This document shows, piece after piece, positions 35,001 to 47,639 of a DNA stretch of 64,000 nucleotides (positions are counted from its first letter, which is position 1; each line of letters opens with the position of its first letter). Source of the stretch: Cheilinus undulatus. Its lineage: Eukaryota; Chordata; Actinopteri; Labriformes; Labridae. The DNA lies in assembly GCF_018320785.1 (NCBI RefSeq), contig NC_054888.1, forward strand, positions 20,104,438 to 20,168,437. Reading direction: 5' to 3'. The notes under the pieces were generated by a model that searched no databases, was not told where the DNA came from, and saw only the letters and a program-made list of their open reading frames with translations. A program made the translations under genes and the position numbers.

Positions 35001-36589
35001 TCAAATATTTAAACCCAAGACTGTGAGCTGGACAGGCAGCTGTTATCATTGTTCACTATCAGTGGAGCCAGTTGGTAAATTAATCTGGACAATCCAATCA
35101 GTTTGAACATCAAAATCAGTACAATTAAAAGGACATTGCATATCTATTTCATTCTTCTCGGTTCTTCCTCCTCTTGGAAATTTCCCTCCCTACTTAAAGC
35201 CTTAAAAACCAGCCAACAAACGGTTTCATTTACAAAGATTTTAATCCCAAAAATACGTCTTTTCTCGTCTTCCATTTGGCATGTTGTACATTGTTTGGTC
35301 TCGCTGTATCTCGGCTGCAACACTACACCTTTTATTGTACATTTTGTGAAGTAGAGAGGCTGACATGCAACGTTGAACACAGCTCGACTGCAGGTAGAAG
35401 ATGCCACGTTCATGTCGGAGGTTATTATACTGAGACCACAAAGATAACATCTCACCTTTGTGGTTATTATAAGTATGGCACGTAGTAACTTTAACTGCAT
35501 TCCAGGATATTGAATTATTCTCAATATTAAGATGAACTTTAAAGAACAAGACCAAGCTGCAGTTTATCCTTTCAAATACAGAAAATTCGATCTGCAGCAG
35601 ACAGATTTTAACCCATTTTTCTTATTCTTTTGTGACGTGAACGCGGCATTCAACAACAGTCCAACAAAAACATTCAACAGTCCGGTCATTTAAGACAAAA
35701 TGCTCATTTGTGTTCTCTTTTTTCATTCTGATGAATCAAAACTGCAATGCAGGGGACTTAATCAACACATATAGTCACTAATTTCATGAAAACAGGTTCC
35801 AGCCTGTTTCCTCATTAAAGGAAGACACTGTGCTCCTCATTTTTGTCCAGGTAGAAAAGAAACCATGAAGAACACACTAATAATACCATTCAAACAGCTA
35901 CCAAGACTTACAACTACTCTGGAGATGGTTAAAAAGCTGACTTTGCTTTGCTTGATATCACTCTATGCTGATGACTATGTATTATTTGTTTGGAAGTAAG
36001 CTAGAAAAACCTCACATTTTCAGGCTATGAACACTTTGATTTGTTTGTATCTTACTTTCACCATCTAATTATGAGATAAAACTACAAAATGGCACTGGTA
36101 TTAACACAAAAAGGCATTTCAAAAGAGCTAAGGCATGAAAAAGAAACCAAAATCTTGCTTTTAAGGAAGTGGTGCATGAATAATTTAACCGGTCATTGCT
36201 ACATTTACAGTACCTTTGTTTCTAAATTCTCATCAGTAAACTAAAATCATTCTTTTATATATCTTAGTACTCTTTACAAGTACTCTTCTGAAAATCAGTG
36301 CTATTTGTTAAGCTACAAACTAAAAATTGCAATTTCTTTAGCAACTAAACTAAACAAAAAAGTAGGGAAATTTGTGTTTGGTAGATTTTTTCTTTGTTTT
36401 AACAATGCTTCTTGGCAATAAATGTTATATCATTGGAAAGCCTGTTATTTCCCTTAAATGTTGCCGTATTTGTAAGGAACATGCATTTGTGGGATGAGCA
36501 GCAGAGCTGAGAATGTGGGTTTCACCCATGAAAAATTTGCAAAATCTCTTCCAATGCCAAACAGCTTATTCTACCACTGACTCGTGTTT
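35001..36589. other. Intergenic, nothing recognised
   Basis: AT-rich sequence without conserved coding frames. The frames at 35144-35555 (minus) overlap one another in different phases and show no domain. Confidence 0.5.
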
Positions 36590-37075
36590 GATGGACTGGA
36601 TGATAGAAGTCTGAAAAAAAGGGATAACTTCATGCTGGTCACCAGCCTGGTCACACACTGCTGTGGGATGGAGTTCCATTCTTCAACCTGCATTTGTTGA
36701 AAGTCAGCCAATGTGGTTGTGTTGCCACAAGTGTTCAGTGGGGTTGAGGTCAGGACTGCTTGCAGGACATTCCATCCTCTACCACTCCCAAATTTTGGAG
36801 GAAGTCTCTTAAATTCCTGCTCTGTCAGGGCGAGCGTTGGCATCTTGGAGGCTAGAATTCGGTCTGTGACTGTGGAGATATGGGATTGCCACTGGTTGCA
36901 CAATCTCATCTGGACATCTCTCTGAATTGAGATTGCTTCCAATGATGATAAGCCTCAAGTTCTTCCACATGTTCAGGTCCTGAGAAGGCATCCTACAGTT
37001 CCTAAGTGCTGACAGGGTGAGGACACAGTCTTCTCGGGGTGTCCTCTTCTTGGGACGGCCTGTCTTTGACATCCC
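36590..37075 (-). pseudogene. Tc1-like transposase remnant, second family
   Basis: The minus strand starts with MSKTGRPKKRTPRED at 37072, typical of a Tc1-family N-terminus. It passes through text like IPYLHSHRPN and LQDANARPDRA (the second catalytic Asp region) and ends in LADFQQMQVEEWNSIPQQ, typical of the C-terminus. The middle is deleted and the frame shifts, so it is a short fossil distinct from the other Tc1 relics here. Confidence 0.7.
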
Positions 37076-38384
37076 CTGTTATATGGAACTTGGCTTTCAG
37101 TTTGGAGATGGGGTAGACACCTACTGACCAGGTGCTACCAGAAGCTCAAAACAGGAGTCAACAGCAAGAGCAGAATAAGTTGGTTGGCATTAACAGAGAA
37201 GATTAGGCCATTTTTTATGGTTGCAACCCACATAGCTCTGCAAACAGGCTTTCCAACGGTTTGCCAAGAAACAAATGCAACTTTCTTTACTTTTTGTTCA
37301 AAGTTTAGTTGCGATTGTAGGCTGGCAACACACTCGGCAATTTTCAAAATCTTAACCCCCTTTAAAAACATGAGAGACCACAGCTTTTTGATCAAAACTA
37401 TAGAAATATACTGGCTAAAACACATACGTTGCGTAACCACCCCGTTGTGCAAAGCAGAGGAAGCAACAGCCTGATCTGAAATTGTAAATATGAGTCCAGA
37501 TCAGGGAGGCTCAAACTTATCCGGTAGCAGTGAAATTGCAATATATGATAATTGGTTGTGACAAGCCTTGAATTTGGCCACTATTTCTAGTTATTAAAGG
37601 GGAATTCAGGTCCAAAATTTGGCTTAAAATTGTCTACCATGTTGCCAGCTTAAACTCGAAGAAATTTGATGAGGATGAACCAAGGCTGCAAATAAAGAGC
37701 TACATGAGCACTTGAAGAAGCTTGAGTCTAACAGTCAAAATCAGACAGAAATCAGCTGTTCACAGAGCTAAAAACCTCCAGAGAGATTTAATCGAAGATG
37801 GATTCACTGAATCTGAACAAAAAAGTCTCAAAGTGCAAACTGAACATGATTTAAAGGCTGAGTTTCACCATAAACCACAGAAAGTTTCTCACCACAACAG
37901 CTCATCTCTCTAAAAACAGTATCATGCCATACTCTGTGCCAGAATAAATCCACAAACCAGGAGGAGGGCTGTAAAAACATAAAAGCATGGAGGAGATGGA
38001 TTTGTCTTCTCAGGGGAATCATCTTTGGTGTAACACCGTCTCACAGCTCCAAACAGCAGCCTGCGCTCCAGTGCATCTCTAATCACATTTACAGTCCACA
38101 GAGTGTGCGCAGCACGACAACGGGGGGAAGCTCTGCCAGGAGATCCACACACTTCAGAAACATCTCGTCTATAAAACAGTCGCATTAAGACTCAGACAGC
38201 AAGGAGTGGCGTTAAAGAGAGGAGGGATCAATACGTTACCCATAAATCTAACATTAATATGATTGTTTTATGTTACTCAGTTCTGTTCTTGGAATACTTA
38301 ACTATTCCACTGTTAAAAAAAAAAAAAAAAAAAAAGTTTTAAATGAAGCTTAGGCCTGTTGTCTTTCATTTTGACCTTCAATAG
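37076..38384. other. Intergenic, nothing recognised
   Basis: No gene identified. A poly(A) run lies at about 38315-38334. The 87-codon minus frame at 37922-38185 has no recognisable domain. Confidence 0.5.
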
Positions 38385-38653
38385 CAGTGGTTCTCAAATG
38401 GTCTAGCCTCAGGACCTACCACCACCTCCTCCAGGAGAAAACACGACCCAAATTTCTAAAAAATTTAATTAAAAAAGTGTCCATGTCTAATAAATGAGTC
38501 AACGTGTCCAGAAAGCAACCAAAATCTACTGGCTTTGACGGCCCAATGGGGTAAAATGGAATGTATGGATATATGACTGCTTAGGGCATCTGTACATTGT
38601 AGAGTTTCGCCTCAATTTTACACTTTCTCTGCTCCACCAGTTGAGAACCACTG
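38385..38653. mobile_element. Short hAT-like MITE
   Basis: The left end CAGTGGTTCTCAAATGG and right end CCAGTTGAGAACCACTG form inverted repeats. The element is 269 bp and closely related to the one at 52946-53405 (both continue TCTAGCCTCAGGACC or TCCAGCCTCAGGACC). No clear target duplication remains. Confidence 0.75.
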
Positions 38654-38791
38654 CTGTATTTGATACATTAAACACTAATATGATGGTTTTGTAACTTTAT
38701 CCCATTCACAGTTTTTTTTTTTGTACTATTCAAAAGTGTCACTGCAAAAAAAGTTTAAAAATGGAGTTGAGGCCTTTATTCTTTTATACTG

Positions 38792-41700
38792 TCATTAACA
38801 TTCATCTATAGACTCTGTCCCTCGTTAACGTTCATCTATAGACTCTGTCCCTCGTTAACGTTTATCTATAGACTCTGTCCCTCGTTAACAGTCATCTATA
38901 GACTCTGTCCCTCGCTAACATTTACCTATAGACTCTTTCCCTCGCTAACATTTATCTATAGACTCTGTCCCTCGTTAACAAATATATATAACCTGTGACC
39001 CTTGTTAACAGTCATCTATAGACTCTGTCCCTCGTTAATATTCATCTATAGACTCTGTCCCTCGTTAACATTCATCTATAGACTCTGTCCCTCGCTAACA
39101 TTTATCTATAGACTCTGTCCCTCGTTAACAGTCATCTATAGACTCTGTCCCTCGTTAACATTCATCTATAGACTCTGTCCCTCGCTAACATTTATCTATA
39201 GACTCTGTCCCTCGTTAACAAATATATATAACCTGTGACCCTTGTTAACAGTAATCTATAGACTCTGTCCCTCGTTAATATTCATCTATAGACTCTGTCC
39301 CTCGTTAACATTCATCTATAGACTCTGTCCCTCGCTAACATTTATCTATAGACTCTGTCCCTCGTTAACAGTCATCTATAGACTCTGTCCCTCGTTAACA
39401 TTCATCTATAGACTCTGTCCCTCGCTAAGATTTATCTATAGACTCTTTCCCTCGCTAACATTTATCTATAGACTCTGTCCCTCGTTAACAGTCATCTATA
39501 GACTCTGTCCCTCGTTAACATTCATCTATAGGCTCTGTCCCTCGTTAACAGTCATCTATAGACTCTGTCCCTCGTTAACAAATATATATAGACTCCGTCC
39601 CTTTATTAACATTCATCCATAGACTCTGCCCCTCGTTAACATTCATCTACAGACAATGTCCCTTGTTAACAGTCAGCGTTAGACTCTGTCCCTCGTTAAC
39701 ATTCATCTATAGATTCTGTCCCTAGTTTAAATGAATCTATAGACTCTGTCCCTCATTAACAGTCGTCTAGAGACTCTGTCCCTCGTTAACAAATATCTAT
39801 AGACTCTGTCCTTGTTAAAATGTATCTATACATCCTGTCATCATTAACATTCATCTATAGACCCTGTCCCTTATTAAGATCATTCTTATATAGACTCGGT
39901 CCCTAGTAAACATTCATCTATAGACTCTTTCCCTTGAAAACATTCATCTATAGACTCTGTCCCTCGTTAACATTCATCTTTATACTCTGTCCCTCGTTAA
40001 AACGTATCTATATGTAGTTTTCATTGTTAACATTCATCAATAGACCCCTATCCCTCGATAAGAGTCATCTATAGACCCTGTCCCTCATTAAGAGTATTCT
40101 TTAGACTCTGTCCCTCGTTAACATTCATCTATAGACTCTGTCCCTCGTTAACATTCATCTATAGACTCTGTCCCTCGTTAACATTCATCTATAGACTCTG
40201 TCCCTCGTTAACATTTATCTATTAACTCTGTCCCTCGTTAACATTCATCTATAGAGTCTGTTCTCATTAACAGTCATCTATAGACTCGGTCCCTAGTTAA
40301 CAGTCATCTATTGACTCTGTCCCTTGTTAACAGCCATCTATAGACTCTGTCGCTCATTAGCATTTATCTATAAACTCTGTCTATCGTTAACATTCATCTA
40401 TAGACTCTGTCTCTCATTAACAGTCATCTATTGACTCTGTCCCTCGTTAACATTCATCTATAGACTCTGTCCCTCGTTAACAGTTATGTCTTGACTCTGT
40501 CCTTCATTAACAGTCATCTATAGACTCTGTCCCTCTTTGATAGTTATCCATAGACTCTATCCCTCGTTAACATTCATCTTTATACTCTGTCCCTCGTTAA
40601 CAGTTATTTCTTGACTCTGTCCTTCATTAACAGTCATCTATAGACTCTGTCCCTCTTTGATAGTTATCCATAGACTCTATCCCTCGTTAACATTCATCTT
40701 TATACTCTGTCCCTCGTTAACAGTCATCTATAGACTCTATCCCTCGTTAACTTTCATCTATAGACTTGGTCCCTTGTTAATGGTCATCTATAGACTCTGT
40801 CCCTCATTAACAGTCATCTACAGACTGTCCATCATTAGATTCTTTATAGACTCTGTCCCTCATTAACAAATACTATAGACTCCGTCCCTTTGTTAACAAT
40901 CATCCATAGACTCTGCCCCTTGTTAACATTAATCTACAGACTCTGTCCCTTGTTAACAGTCAGCGTTAGACTCTGTCCCTCATTAACATTCATCTATAGA
41001 CTCTGTCCCTTGTTAACAAATATATATAACCTGTGACACTCGTTAACAGTCATCTATAGACTCTGTCCCTCGTTAACATTCATCTATAGACTCTGTCCCT
41101 TGTTAACAAATATATATAACCTGTGACACTCGTTAACAGTCATCTATAGACTCTGTCCCTCGTTAACATTCATCTATAGACTCTGTCCCTTGTTAAAAAA
41201 TATATATAACCTGTGTCCCTCGTTAACAGCCATCTAAGACTCTTTCCCTCGTTAACGGCCATCTATAGACTCTGTCCCTCGTTAACATTCACCTATAGAC
41301 TCTGTCCCTTATTAACATTGATCTATAGACTCTGTCCCTTGTTAACAGTCATCCATAGACTCTGTCCATCATTAAGATTCTTGATAGACTCTGTCCCTTG
41401 TTAACATTTATCTATAGACTTTGTCACTCATTAATATTCATCTACAGACTGTCCATCATTAGATTCTTTATAGACTCTGTCCCTCATTAAAATGTATCTA
41501 TACACTTTGTCCCTTGTTTACAATTATCCTTGTTAATGTTCATCTATAGACTTTGTCCCTCGTTAACATTCGTCTATAGACTCTGTCATTCTTTAACATT
41601 AATATATAGACTGTCCCTCATTAACAGTCATCTTTAGACTCTATTACATTCATATATAGCCTCTGTCCCGCTATAACCATTAATCTATACCTTTAAAGTC
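38792..41700. repeat. 30-bp minisatellite, about 95 copies, with higher-order repeats
   Basis: The unit is GTTAACATTCATCTATAGAC followed by TCTGTCCCTC, exactly 30 bp over most of the array. Each unit contains the palindromes GTTAAC and TCTATAGA. Higher-order copies exist: 39001-39240 and 39241-39420 repeat as 8-unit (240-bp) blocks marked by AAATATATATAACCTGTGAC. 120-bp blocks occur near 40484 and 40604, and 90-bp blocks near 41021, 41111 and 41201. Because 30 is a multiple of 3, one frame stays open and gives a 10-residue repeat, which is an artefact. The array ends about 150 bp 3' of the arl4c stop codon and decays toward both edges. Confidence 0.95.
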
Positions 41701-41850
41701 TCTATAGCCTCATAACAATCACAGTCTCTCAGAAACATTCATGTCTAGTCTCTATTGATGATATTTGTGTGTTTATCTCATGTAGCAGCACTATAAATAT
41801 ATATGTAGACTTGCAGAGTGTCTGTAGTGATTAGTTTGGAGTCTCTGTCA

Positions 41851-42435
41851 TCACTGCCTCTTCTTCTTCTGCTTCAGACTCTTCCTCCTCTTCACGATCA
41901 TCTCATACAGCTTGTCCATGCCCTCGTGCAGACCCTCTCCGATGATGGCGCAGGCCGGCTGGACGTGATAGGGGGTGGAGGGGCTCAGTTCGGTCAGGGC
42001 CAGCTGCCTCTCGATCTCCTCCACGTCCAGAGCTCTGGGTAGGTCCTGTTTGTTGGCGATGACCAGCAGAGGAGTCCCCTGGTTCTCCGAGAAGCGCGTG
42101 ATCTTGTGCAGCTCGGTGCGGGCCTCCTCGAGCCTCTCTGCGTCCACGGAATCCACCACGTACACGATCCCGTCCGTGCAGCGGCTGTACGGTTTCCAGA
42201 GGGGCCGCAGCTTCTCCTGGCCCCCCACGTCCCAGAAATGACAGCTGATGCCCCGGGAGGCTCCCGCGCCGCCCAGACGGATCCTCTCCGTGTTGAAGCC
42301 GATGGTTGGCACCGTGTTGACGAACTCGTTAAATTTGAGCCGGTACAGCACGGTGGTTTTCCCTGCGGAGTCCAAGCCCAGCATGACTATGTGCAAAGAC
42401 TGGAAGGCACCCAAAGTGGTCAAACTGTTCCCCAT
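41851..42435 (-). CDS. arl4c: ADP-ribosylation factor-like 4C (ARL4C) small GTPase
   Basis: A 194-residue intact protein in one exon, as is usual for ARL4 genes. ARL4 proteins cycle at the plasma membrane and nucleus, recruit cytohesins and influence actin and vesicle traffic. Seen here: N-terminal MGNS with Gly2 for myristoylation; P-loop GLDSAGKT (20-27); switch I PTIGFNTE (43-50) with Thr44; switch [15 protein letters not shown] (68-80) with Gln73; guanine motif NKQD (128-131); and the basic C-terminal tail [12 protein letters not shown] (about 182-193) for membrane or nuclear targeting. [16 protein letters not shown] and PACAIIGEG match ARL4C better than ARL4A or ARL4D. The position next to sh3bp4 agrees with tetrapod synteny. 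It may be one of two fish paralogues. Longer antisense frames across this GC-rich exon are shadows. Confidence 0.95.
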   Translation of the reverse strand: MGNSLTTLGAFQSLHIVMLGLDSAGKTTVLYRLKFNEFVNTVPTIGFNTERIRLGGAGASRGISCHFWDVGGQEKLRPLWKPYSRCTDGIVYVVDSVDAERLEEARTELHKITRFSENQGTPLLVIANKQDLPRALDVEEIERQLALTELSPSTPYHVQPACAIIGEGLHEGMDKLYEMIVKRRKSLKQKKKRQ

Positions 42436-43054
42436 CTTTCAGCTCGTGACGGAGGAAGGGACAGCCCTGAATTCACTTAAACGTCCCAGGAGTGATCCAT
42501 TCACGCGCACACACCTCTGATCCTCAGCCTCAGCAGCTGAGCAGGGCGCAGATGAGCCAGACACGCCGCAGCATCCTCCTCCTGGAGTCGATCCAGCGTC
42601 CGAAAACACTCAAATCATTGCACGTGCATGGGTGCTTTAACGCGCAAAGTTATCCAAATTACGCGCAAATTACGCATGTCACATCATGCCTCTGATTGTG
42701 TGTCTCCTTCATGTAGTAACACACGGAGTGATGGAGTGTGACGCGTGGATCTGCCTCCAAACGTATCCATGAAAATACGTCAAGCTTCTGCAGGACATTA
42801 TAAAATAAGACTTCCTGTTTTGACCCAAAAAATAAAAGCCTCTCCAATCAGATATGCACAGGACAAGGCCAAAGCGAGTCTTATTTTGAAATGGGGTTGT
42901 TGATAGGGAGGATCTGGTGTTTCCTCTGCGGACTGAGCTGTGTGAGCTGCAGAAACCCTGACACCTAGTGGTGAAAAATGGAACTGACCCTTAAATGTCT
43001 TCAATGTCTTATCAATTTTTGCCACTTTAATCCCGAAAAAACCTTTTCTTAAAC
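42436..43054 (-). promoter_or_regulatory. arl4c: arl4c 5' flank
   Basis: GC-rich just above the start codon (42436-42620), then AT-rich. It is expected to hold the 5' UTR and promoter because the gene is intronless in its coding part. I see no decisive TATA box; a TTTTATAAT on the minus strand near 42800 is a weak candidate. Extent inferred. Confidence 0.3.
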
Positions 43055-43834
43055 CAGTGGTTCTCAACCTTATCAGCCTGCAACCCCCCATAATAAAGGT
43101 GCCAGAGACTGGGGAGCCCCATTGTACCTGAGGTTGTTGAACAGCCGTGTGCAGACAAGGCCGAAGTTAAGCTGTGAAAATCATATTTAATATTTGACCT
43201 GAATAATATCCACGCCTATCAAAGAAACAAATATCTTAATTTATTCACTGCGCCTTCTTGGATGAACAAACTTGTTAAAAACATCATATAAATGAGGTAA
43301 AAATTGCTAAAATTGGTTAATAATGGCTAAAAATGGTGAAATAGTGGTGAAATTGGATTTTTAAAGAACATAAATGGGTTAAAAGTGGCAAAAATTAGAT
43401 AAAACCAGCAAAAAAATAACCAAAAATGGATTAAAGTGGCAAAACAGGCACAAAAAGTAGTCAAAAGGATTACAAAGTGGCTGAAATTGCTTTAAAGTGC
43501 AAAAAGTTGTGGAAATTACATGGAATGGGATGAAAACTTGACATGAATGGGCAAAAACGGGTTAAGTGTGGTTAAAATGGGCAAGAATTGGTTTACAAGT
43601 GGCAAAAACAGGCAGAAAGAAGTGATGGAGAGAGTTCAAAATAGACAAAAGTGGGTTTTAAGTGGTAAAAATGTGCTAAAATTTGCATTAAAAAGTGATG
43701 AAAAAGGGTTAACATTTGATCAAATTGGTGTAAAGTGGCAAAGAAATATCTAAGAAATATTCTTAGTTTTTTTAAGGCATCGGGTAACCCCCTCTCAGTG
43801 TCTCCCCCGAAGGGGGTCCCGACCCCAACCACTG
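43055..43834. mobile_element. hAT-like element with internal tandem repeat
   Basis: Starts CAGTGGTTCTCAACC and ends with the complement of CAGTGGTTGGGGTCGGG. The flanks TCTTAAAC (43047-43054) and CCTTAAAC (43835-43842) are a 7/8 target duplication. The interior carries GGCAAAAATNGGTTAAAAGTGG-type repeats, the reverse complement of the TTTGCCACTTTT arrays elsewhere. Confidence 0.8.
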
Positions 43835-43842
43835 CCTTAAAC

Positions 43843-44937
43843 GGCTAATAAAAATTCTTGATGTATTACTGATAAAATCATGGATATAAAACGGATTAAA
43901 TGTGGCTCCATTTTCATCAAATTAACCTTAATTTACTCTGAGCACCACTATCATTCCATAACAGGTGGAAATACTTGTGCAGAATTTTCTAAAGATGGGC
44001 ACAGTGTGCTCCAACGCACCTGTCTTATTAAAATAAACATGTTAAATATTTTTCTGAATATAAAGTCTTTATAGTAGTTTGATATCATTGTGATGGTCCC
44101 AGCCTATTAATGTTAAAATAGCTGCATTGTCCTTTAACATTGTAAATGTGCTCCTGCAGCGTTTGACCACTAGATGGCAGCAGAATACTTCACATCAGTC
44201 AAAAGTAGAGCGCAGTGGTTTCAATAGATTTGCAATTAAAGATTTAAGTGATTTAGGAGCACAATCCTAAAAACATAGTGGATTCTAGATCTTTCTCTAC
44301 CTCCTTAGTCCTAATTAATCTATTTTAGCTGTGGTTCCCAGATTATCTAGTCTTGGGTGCCAATTCTCCAAAAGAAGTTACACTCAAACTTCTGATTTTT
44401 CTTGAATAAAATAAAAAGCAGCATAGTTTGGACCGCCAGACCCAAACCACTATTTCAGTGTTTTAATTGAGTATCGGTCTCTCTAGGCTGTGGCTGCACC
44501 TCATTTCTAAACTCTCGTGCTTTTAAGCATGCAAAAAGGATTTCGTTTGTGCAAAGATATGGATGACAGAAATATCCACGTGTGCAAGTTTGCACACTTT
44601 TTGGCCGATTTTCCCCACAATTCTGTAAACCTGTAAAGTCGCCTTTTATATATTGAAATTTTACACCACAGACCCGATTTTTTCTTTGCAAGGAGCTAAA
44701 CTTTTCATGTGTTATTGTGATATCTAAATAGCTTACCTTAAAGTAGCTGATAAGACTCCAGCTTGAAACTGCCAATGTGGCGGGATCACACAAGGTTTGA
44801 CTGACAGCTGCTTGTTGCTTTCAATTAACCTGTCAGGGCAGAAAAACTTAAATCTTCACCACAGATTTTTTGTGCATAACTAAAAGTACAACTGTCTGTT
44901 TCTTAACAGAAGATGACACAGAGTTACACTGTTTATA
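43843..44937. other. Intergenic; one CTCF-like motif
   Basis: No coding signal. CCACTAGATGGCAGCA at about 44167-44182 resembles a CTCF core. The 112-codon minus frame at 44455-44793 has no recognisable domain. Confidence 0.45.
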
Positions 44938-44939
44938 TA

Positions 44940-46444
44940 CAGTCATGGATGGATGAAAGTATTGGCACCCCTGGAATTTTTCCAGAAAACACACCGTTTC
45001 TCCCAGAAATTGTTGCAATTACGAATATTTTTTGTATACACATGTTTATTTCATTTACGTGTATTGGAACAACACAGAAAAAAACATAAGAAAAAAGCCA
45101 AAATTGACATAACTTTACACAAAACTTACAAAATGGGCTGGACAAAATTGTTGGCACCCTTTGGGAAAAAAATAACTGAAACCAACCTTTTCCTATAACC
45201 ATCAACAAGCTTCTTACACCTCTCAACTGGAATTTTGGACCACTCTTCTTTTGCAAACTGCTCCAGGTCTCTCAGATTTGAAGGGTGCTTCTTGCAACAG
45301 CAGTTTTGAGATCTCTCCATAGGTGTTCAGTGGGATTTAGATCTGGACTCATTGCTGGCCACTTCAGAACTCTCCAGCTTTGTCTCCAACCATTTCTTGG
45401 TGTTTTTTGAGGTATGTTTGGGGTCATTGTCCTGCTGGAACACCCATGACCTCTGACACAGACCCAGCTTTCTGACACTAGGCCCTACATTGCGGCCCAA
45501 AATCTTTTGATAGTCTCCAGATTTCATGATTCCTTGCACACAGTCAAGCCACCCAGTGCCAGAGGCAGCAAAATAACACTAAAACATCTTTGAACCTCCA
45601 CCATGTTTGACTGTAGGTACTGTGTTCTTTTCTTTGTAGGCCTCATTCTGTTTTCCGTAAACAGTAGAATGATGTGCTTTTCCAAAAAGCTCTACCTTAG
45701 TCTCATCTGTCCACAAAATGTTCTCCCAGAAGGATTGAGGCTTACTCAGGCACATTTCTGCAAACTCCAGTCTGGCTTTTTTATGTCTCTTTGTCAGCAG
45801 TAGGGTTCTCCTCAGTCTCCTGCCATAGCGCTTCATCTCATTCAGATGACGACGTACGGCCCCAGCTGACACTTTTGCACCCTGAGTCTGCAGGACAGCC
45901 TGAATTTGTGTGGAAGTTGACTGAGGATGTTTATCCACCATTCTAACTATCCTGCGTTGCATTCTTTTGTCAATTTTTCTCTTCCATCCACATCCAGAGA
46001 GATTAGCCACAGTTCCATGGTTATAAACTTCTTGATTATATTACCCACAGTGGACAAAGGAATTTCAAGATCTCTGGAGATGCTCTTGTAACTTTCAGAT
46101 TGTTGATATTTTTCTACAATTTTGCTTCCTAAGTCCTCAGACAAATCTGGGCTCTTCTTTCTCCTCTCCATGCTTGGTGTGACACACACAGGCACACAAC
46201 ACAAAGGTTGAGTCAACTTTTATACATTCTAACTGGCTTCAGGTGTGATTTCTATATTGCCAGCACCTGTTACTGCCACAGGTGAGTTTAAATGAGCATC
46301 ACATGCTTGAAATAAAATGATTTACCCACAGTTTAAAAAGGGTGCCAACAATTTTGTCCGGCTCATTTGTTTGGCTGTTGCAATTGCAACAATTTCTGGA
46401 AGAAATGGCGTATTTTCTGGAAAAATTCCTTTAGTCCATGACTG
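44940..46444 (-). mobile_element. Tc1-like transposon, about 1.5 kb
   Basis: Flanked by TA on both sides (44938-44939 and 46445-46446). The terminal sequence CAGTCATGGA is matched at the right end by TCCATGACTG. The outer repeats extend inward (GGAATTTTTCCAGAAAA on the left and its complement on the right) and a second inverted block, ACAAAATTGTTGGCACCC, lies near 45143 and 46340. The right outer repeat lacks the GAAAGTATTGGCACCCC segment present on the left. The inactive transposase lies on the minus strand. Confidence 0.9.
45130..46216 (-). pseudogene. Tc1-like transposase, frameshifted
   Basis: A DD34E transposase. The N-terminal helix-turn-helix is visible (SKIVEKYQQSESYKSISRDL), then the AT-hook-like GCGWKRKIDKRMQRR and the catalytic blocks ILWTDETKVELFG, VFQQDNDPKHTS and SPDLNPTEHLWRDLK, with both Asp and the Glu present. 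The frame is broken at least three times (near 46015, 45375 and 45290) and by an in-frame stop near 45580. It is inactive but retains most of its length of about 340 codons. Confidence 0.88.
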
Positions 46445-46446
46445 TA

Positions 46447-47639
46447 ATTATTTCCATTCTTTGTCTTGTTGCACTACAATCGTTCTCGGCTTTCAATTCT
46501 TATACAGATTTGTTTATATATTTAAATGCTGTTAATATCAATATCTGAGAACTACATTTAAAATCATGTACTTACAATGTGCATTTTTGTGTATAGACAT
46601 TTATATACTGTAAATGTTGTTTAAAAACTTCTTTGTCCTTAAAAATAGTGATTTTTTGGTTTTTGTTAGACTCTCCTCTTTGCTTTTAGTAATGCTGCTG
46701 CTCAAAGTGCCTTGAATTTCCCCCCTTAAAGTTTTCTTTTTGCACTTTTACCCTGATTTTGCTCTGTTCTTACGATCGATTTGTGACTCAGCTTTTGAAA
46801 CAAAAAGGAGCCAATTAATGCCTCTGTTTCTTTCAGTCTGACAGAAAAATAGCCTTTAATGCTTTAACTGGGTCGATGGCTGGGTCACTGAGTAAACAAA
46901 ATAGAAAAAGGACTACAAAGTATATTAGAAGCACTGTGCTGCTTGGATAGGATCCTAAAAGTGGCTTACAGCTTGTTGTTTATGTCATAAATTCAAAACC
47001 ATTTTCTGGGCAAAACCAGCCCCTCTTCTTGACCAACCACTTGTAGAGTTGCTGCACGAATTTAAGTAAATATAGAGCCATTGATGGTTCAGCTCTGTCT
47101 CATTTTGACCTTTTTCTCCTTTGATTCCTGCAGCTTCCCCTCTCTCTGCAGCTCTCTCTACCTTCAGCAGGTTTTATTGGTAGCCTCACTTTGTTGACCT
47201 CAGCAAACTGCACACAAATTAAAGCTGTAATGAGACCTAATCAGCAGAATAAATGAAGAAGCATTAGCGGTAACAAGACGAGACAAAGGGGAAGAGCGGC
47301 CTGTAAACAGAAACAAACAGGCGACGACACAACCTGAGTCATCAGTGCGCTCTAATTGTTCTCTCCGTCCTCCTCCTCCATCGATCGCCTCTCTAATGAC
47401 TGTGAGAGATCAATAAAACAAATTCTAAACAGGCAGTAAACATGCACACACACCTCTCCCTCTCTGAGTCACCCCCTCATCCATAAAACACGAGGCTCCT
47501 TCGCTGATTCTCCCCTAATTTATTCCTCTGTTCCTCCGGTAACAGTGGACAGGACGCTGACAGATGTGGACGAAGGTTAAAGGCAACAAAACGTGTTCTT
47601 TAACAAGCTGCTCGACCCTCAGAGATGTCCCATCTTTAA
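46447..47639. other. Intergenic, nothing recognised
   Basis: AT-rich in the left half and more mixed from 47100, with CT-rich patches around 47140 and 47360-47540. No gene or mobile-element ends were seen. Confidence 0.5.

Noticed and set aside
39002-39622. Open frames of 78 and 126 codons with a 10-residue repeat (YRLCPSLTFI)
   Set aside because: They follow from a 30-bp minisatellite whose period is a multiple of three. There is no start context, splice signal or homology.
38792-41700. Possible CRISPR array (regular 30-bp repeats)
   Set aside because: The repeats are directly adjacent with no unique spacers, and the setting is a vertebrate genome. It is a minisatellite.
42106-42520. Plus-strand frames of 90-124 codons
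   Set aside because: They are antisense shadows of the GC-rich arl4c exon.
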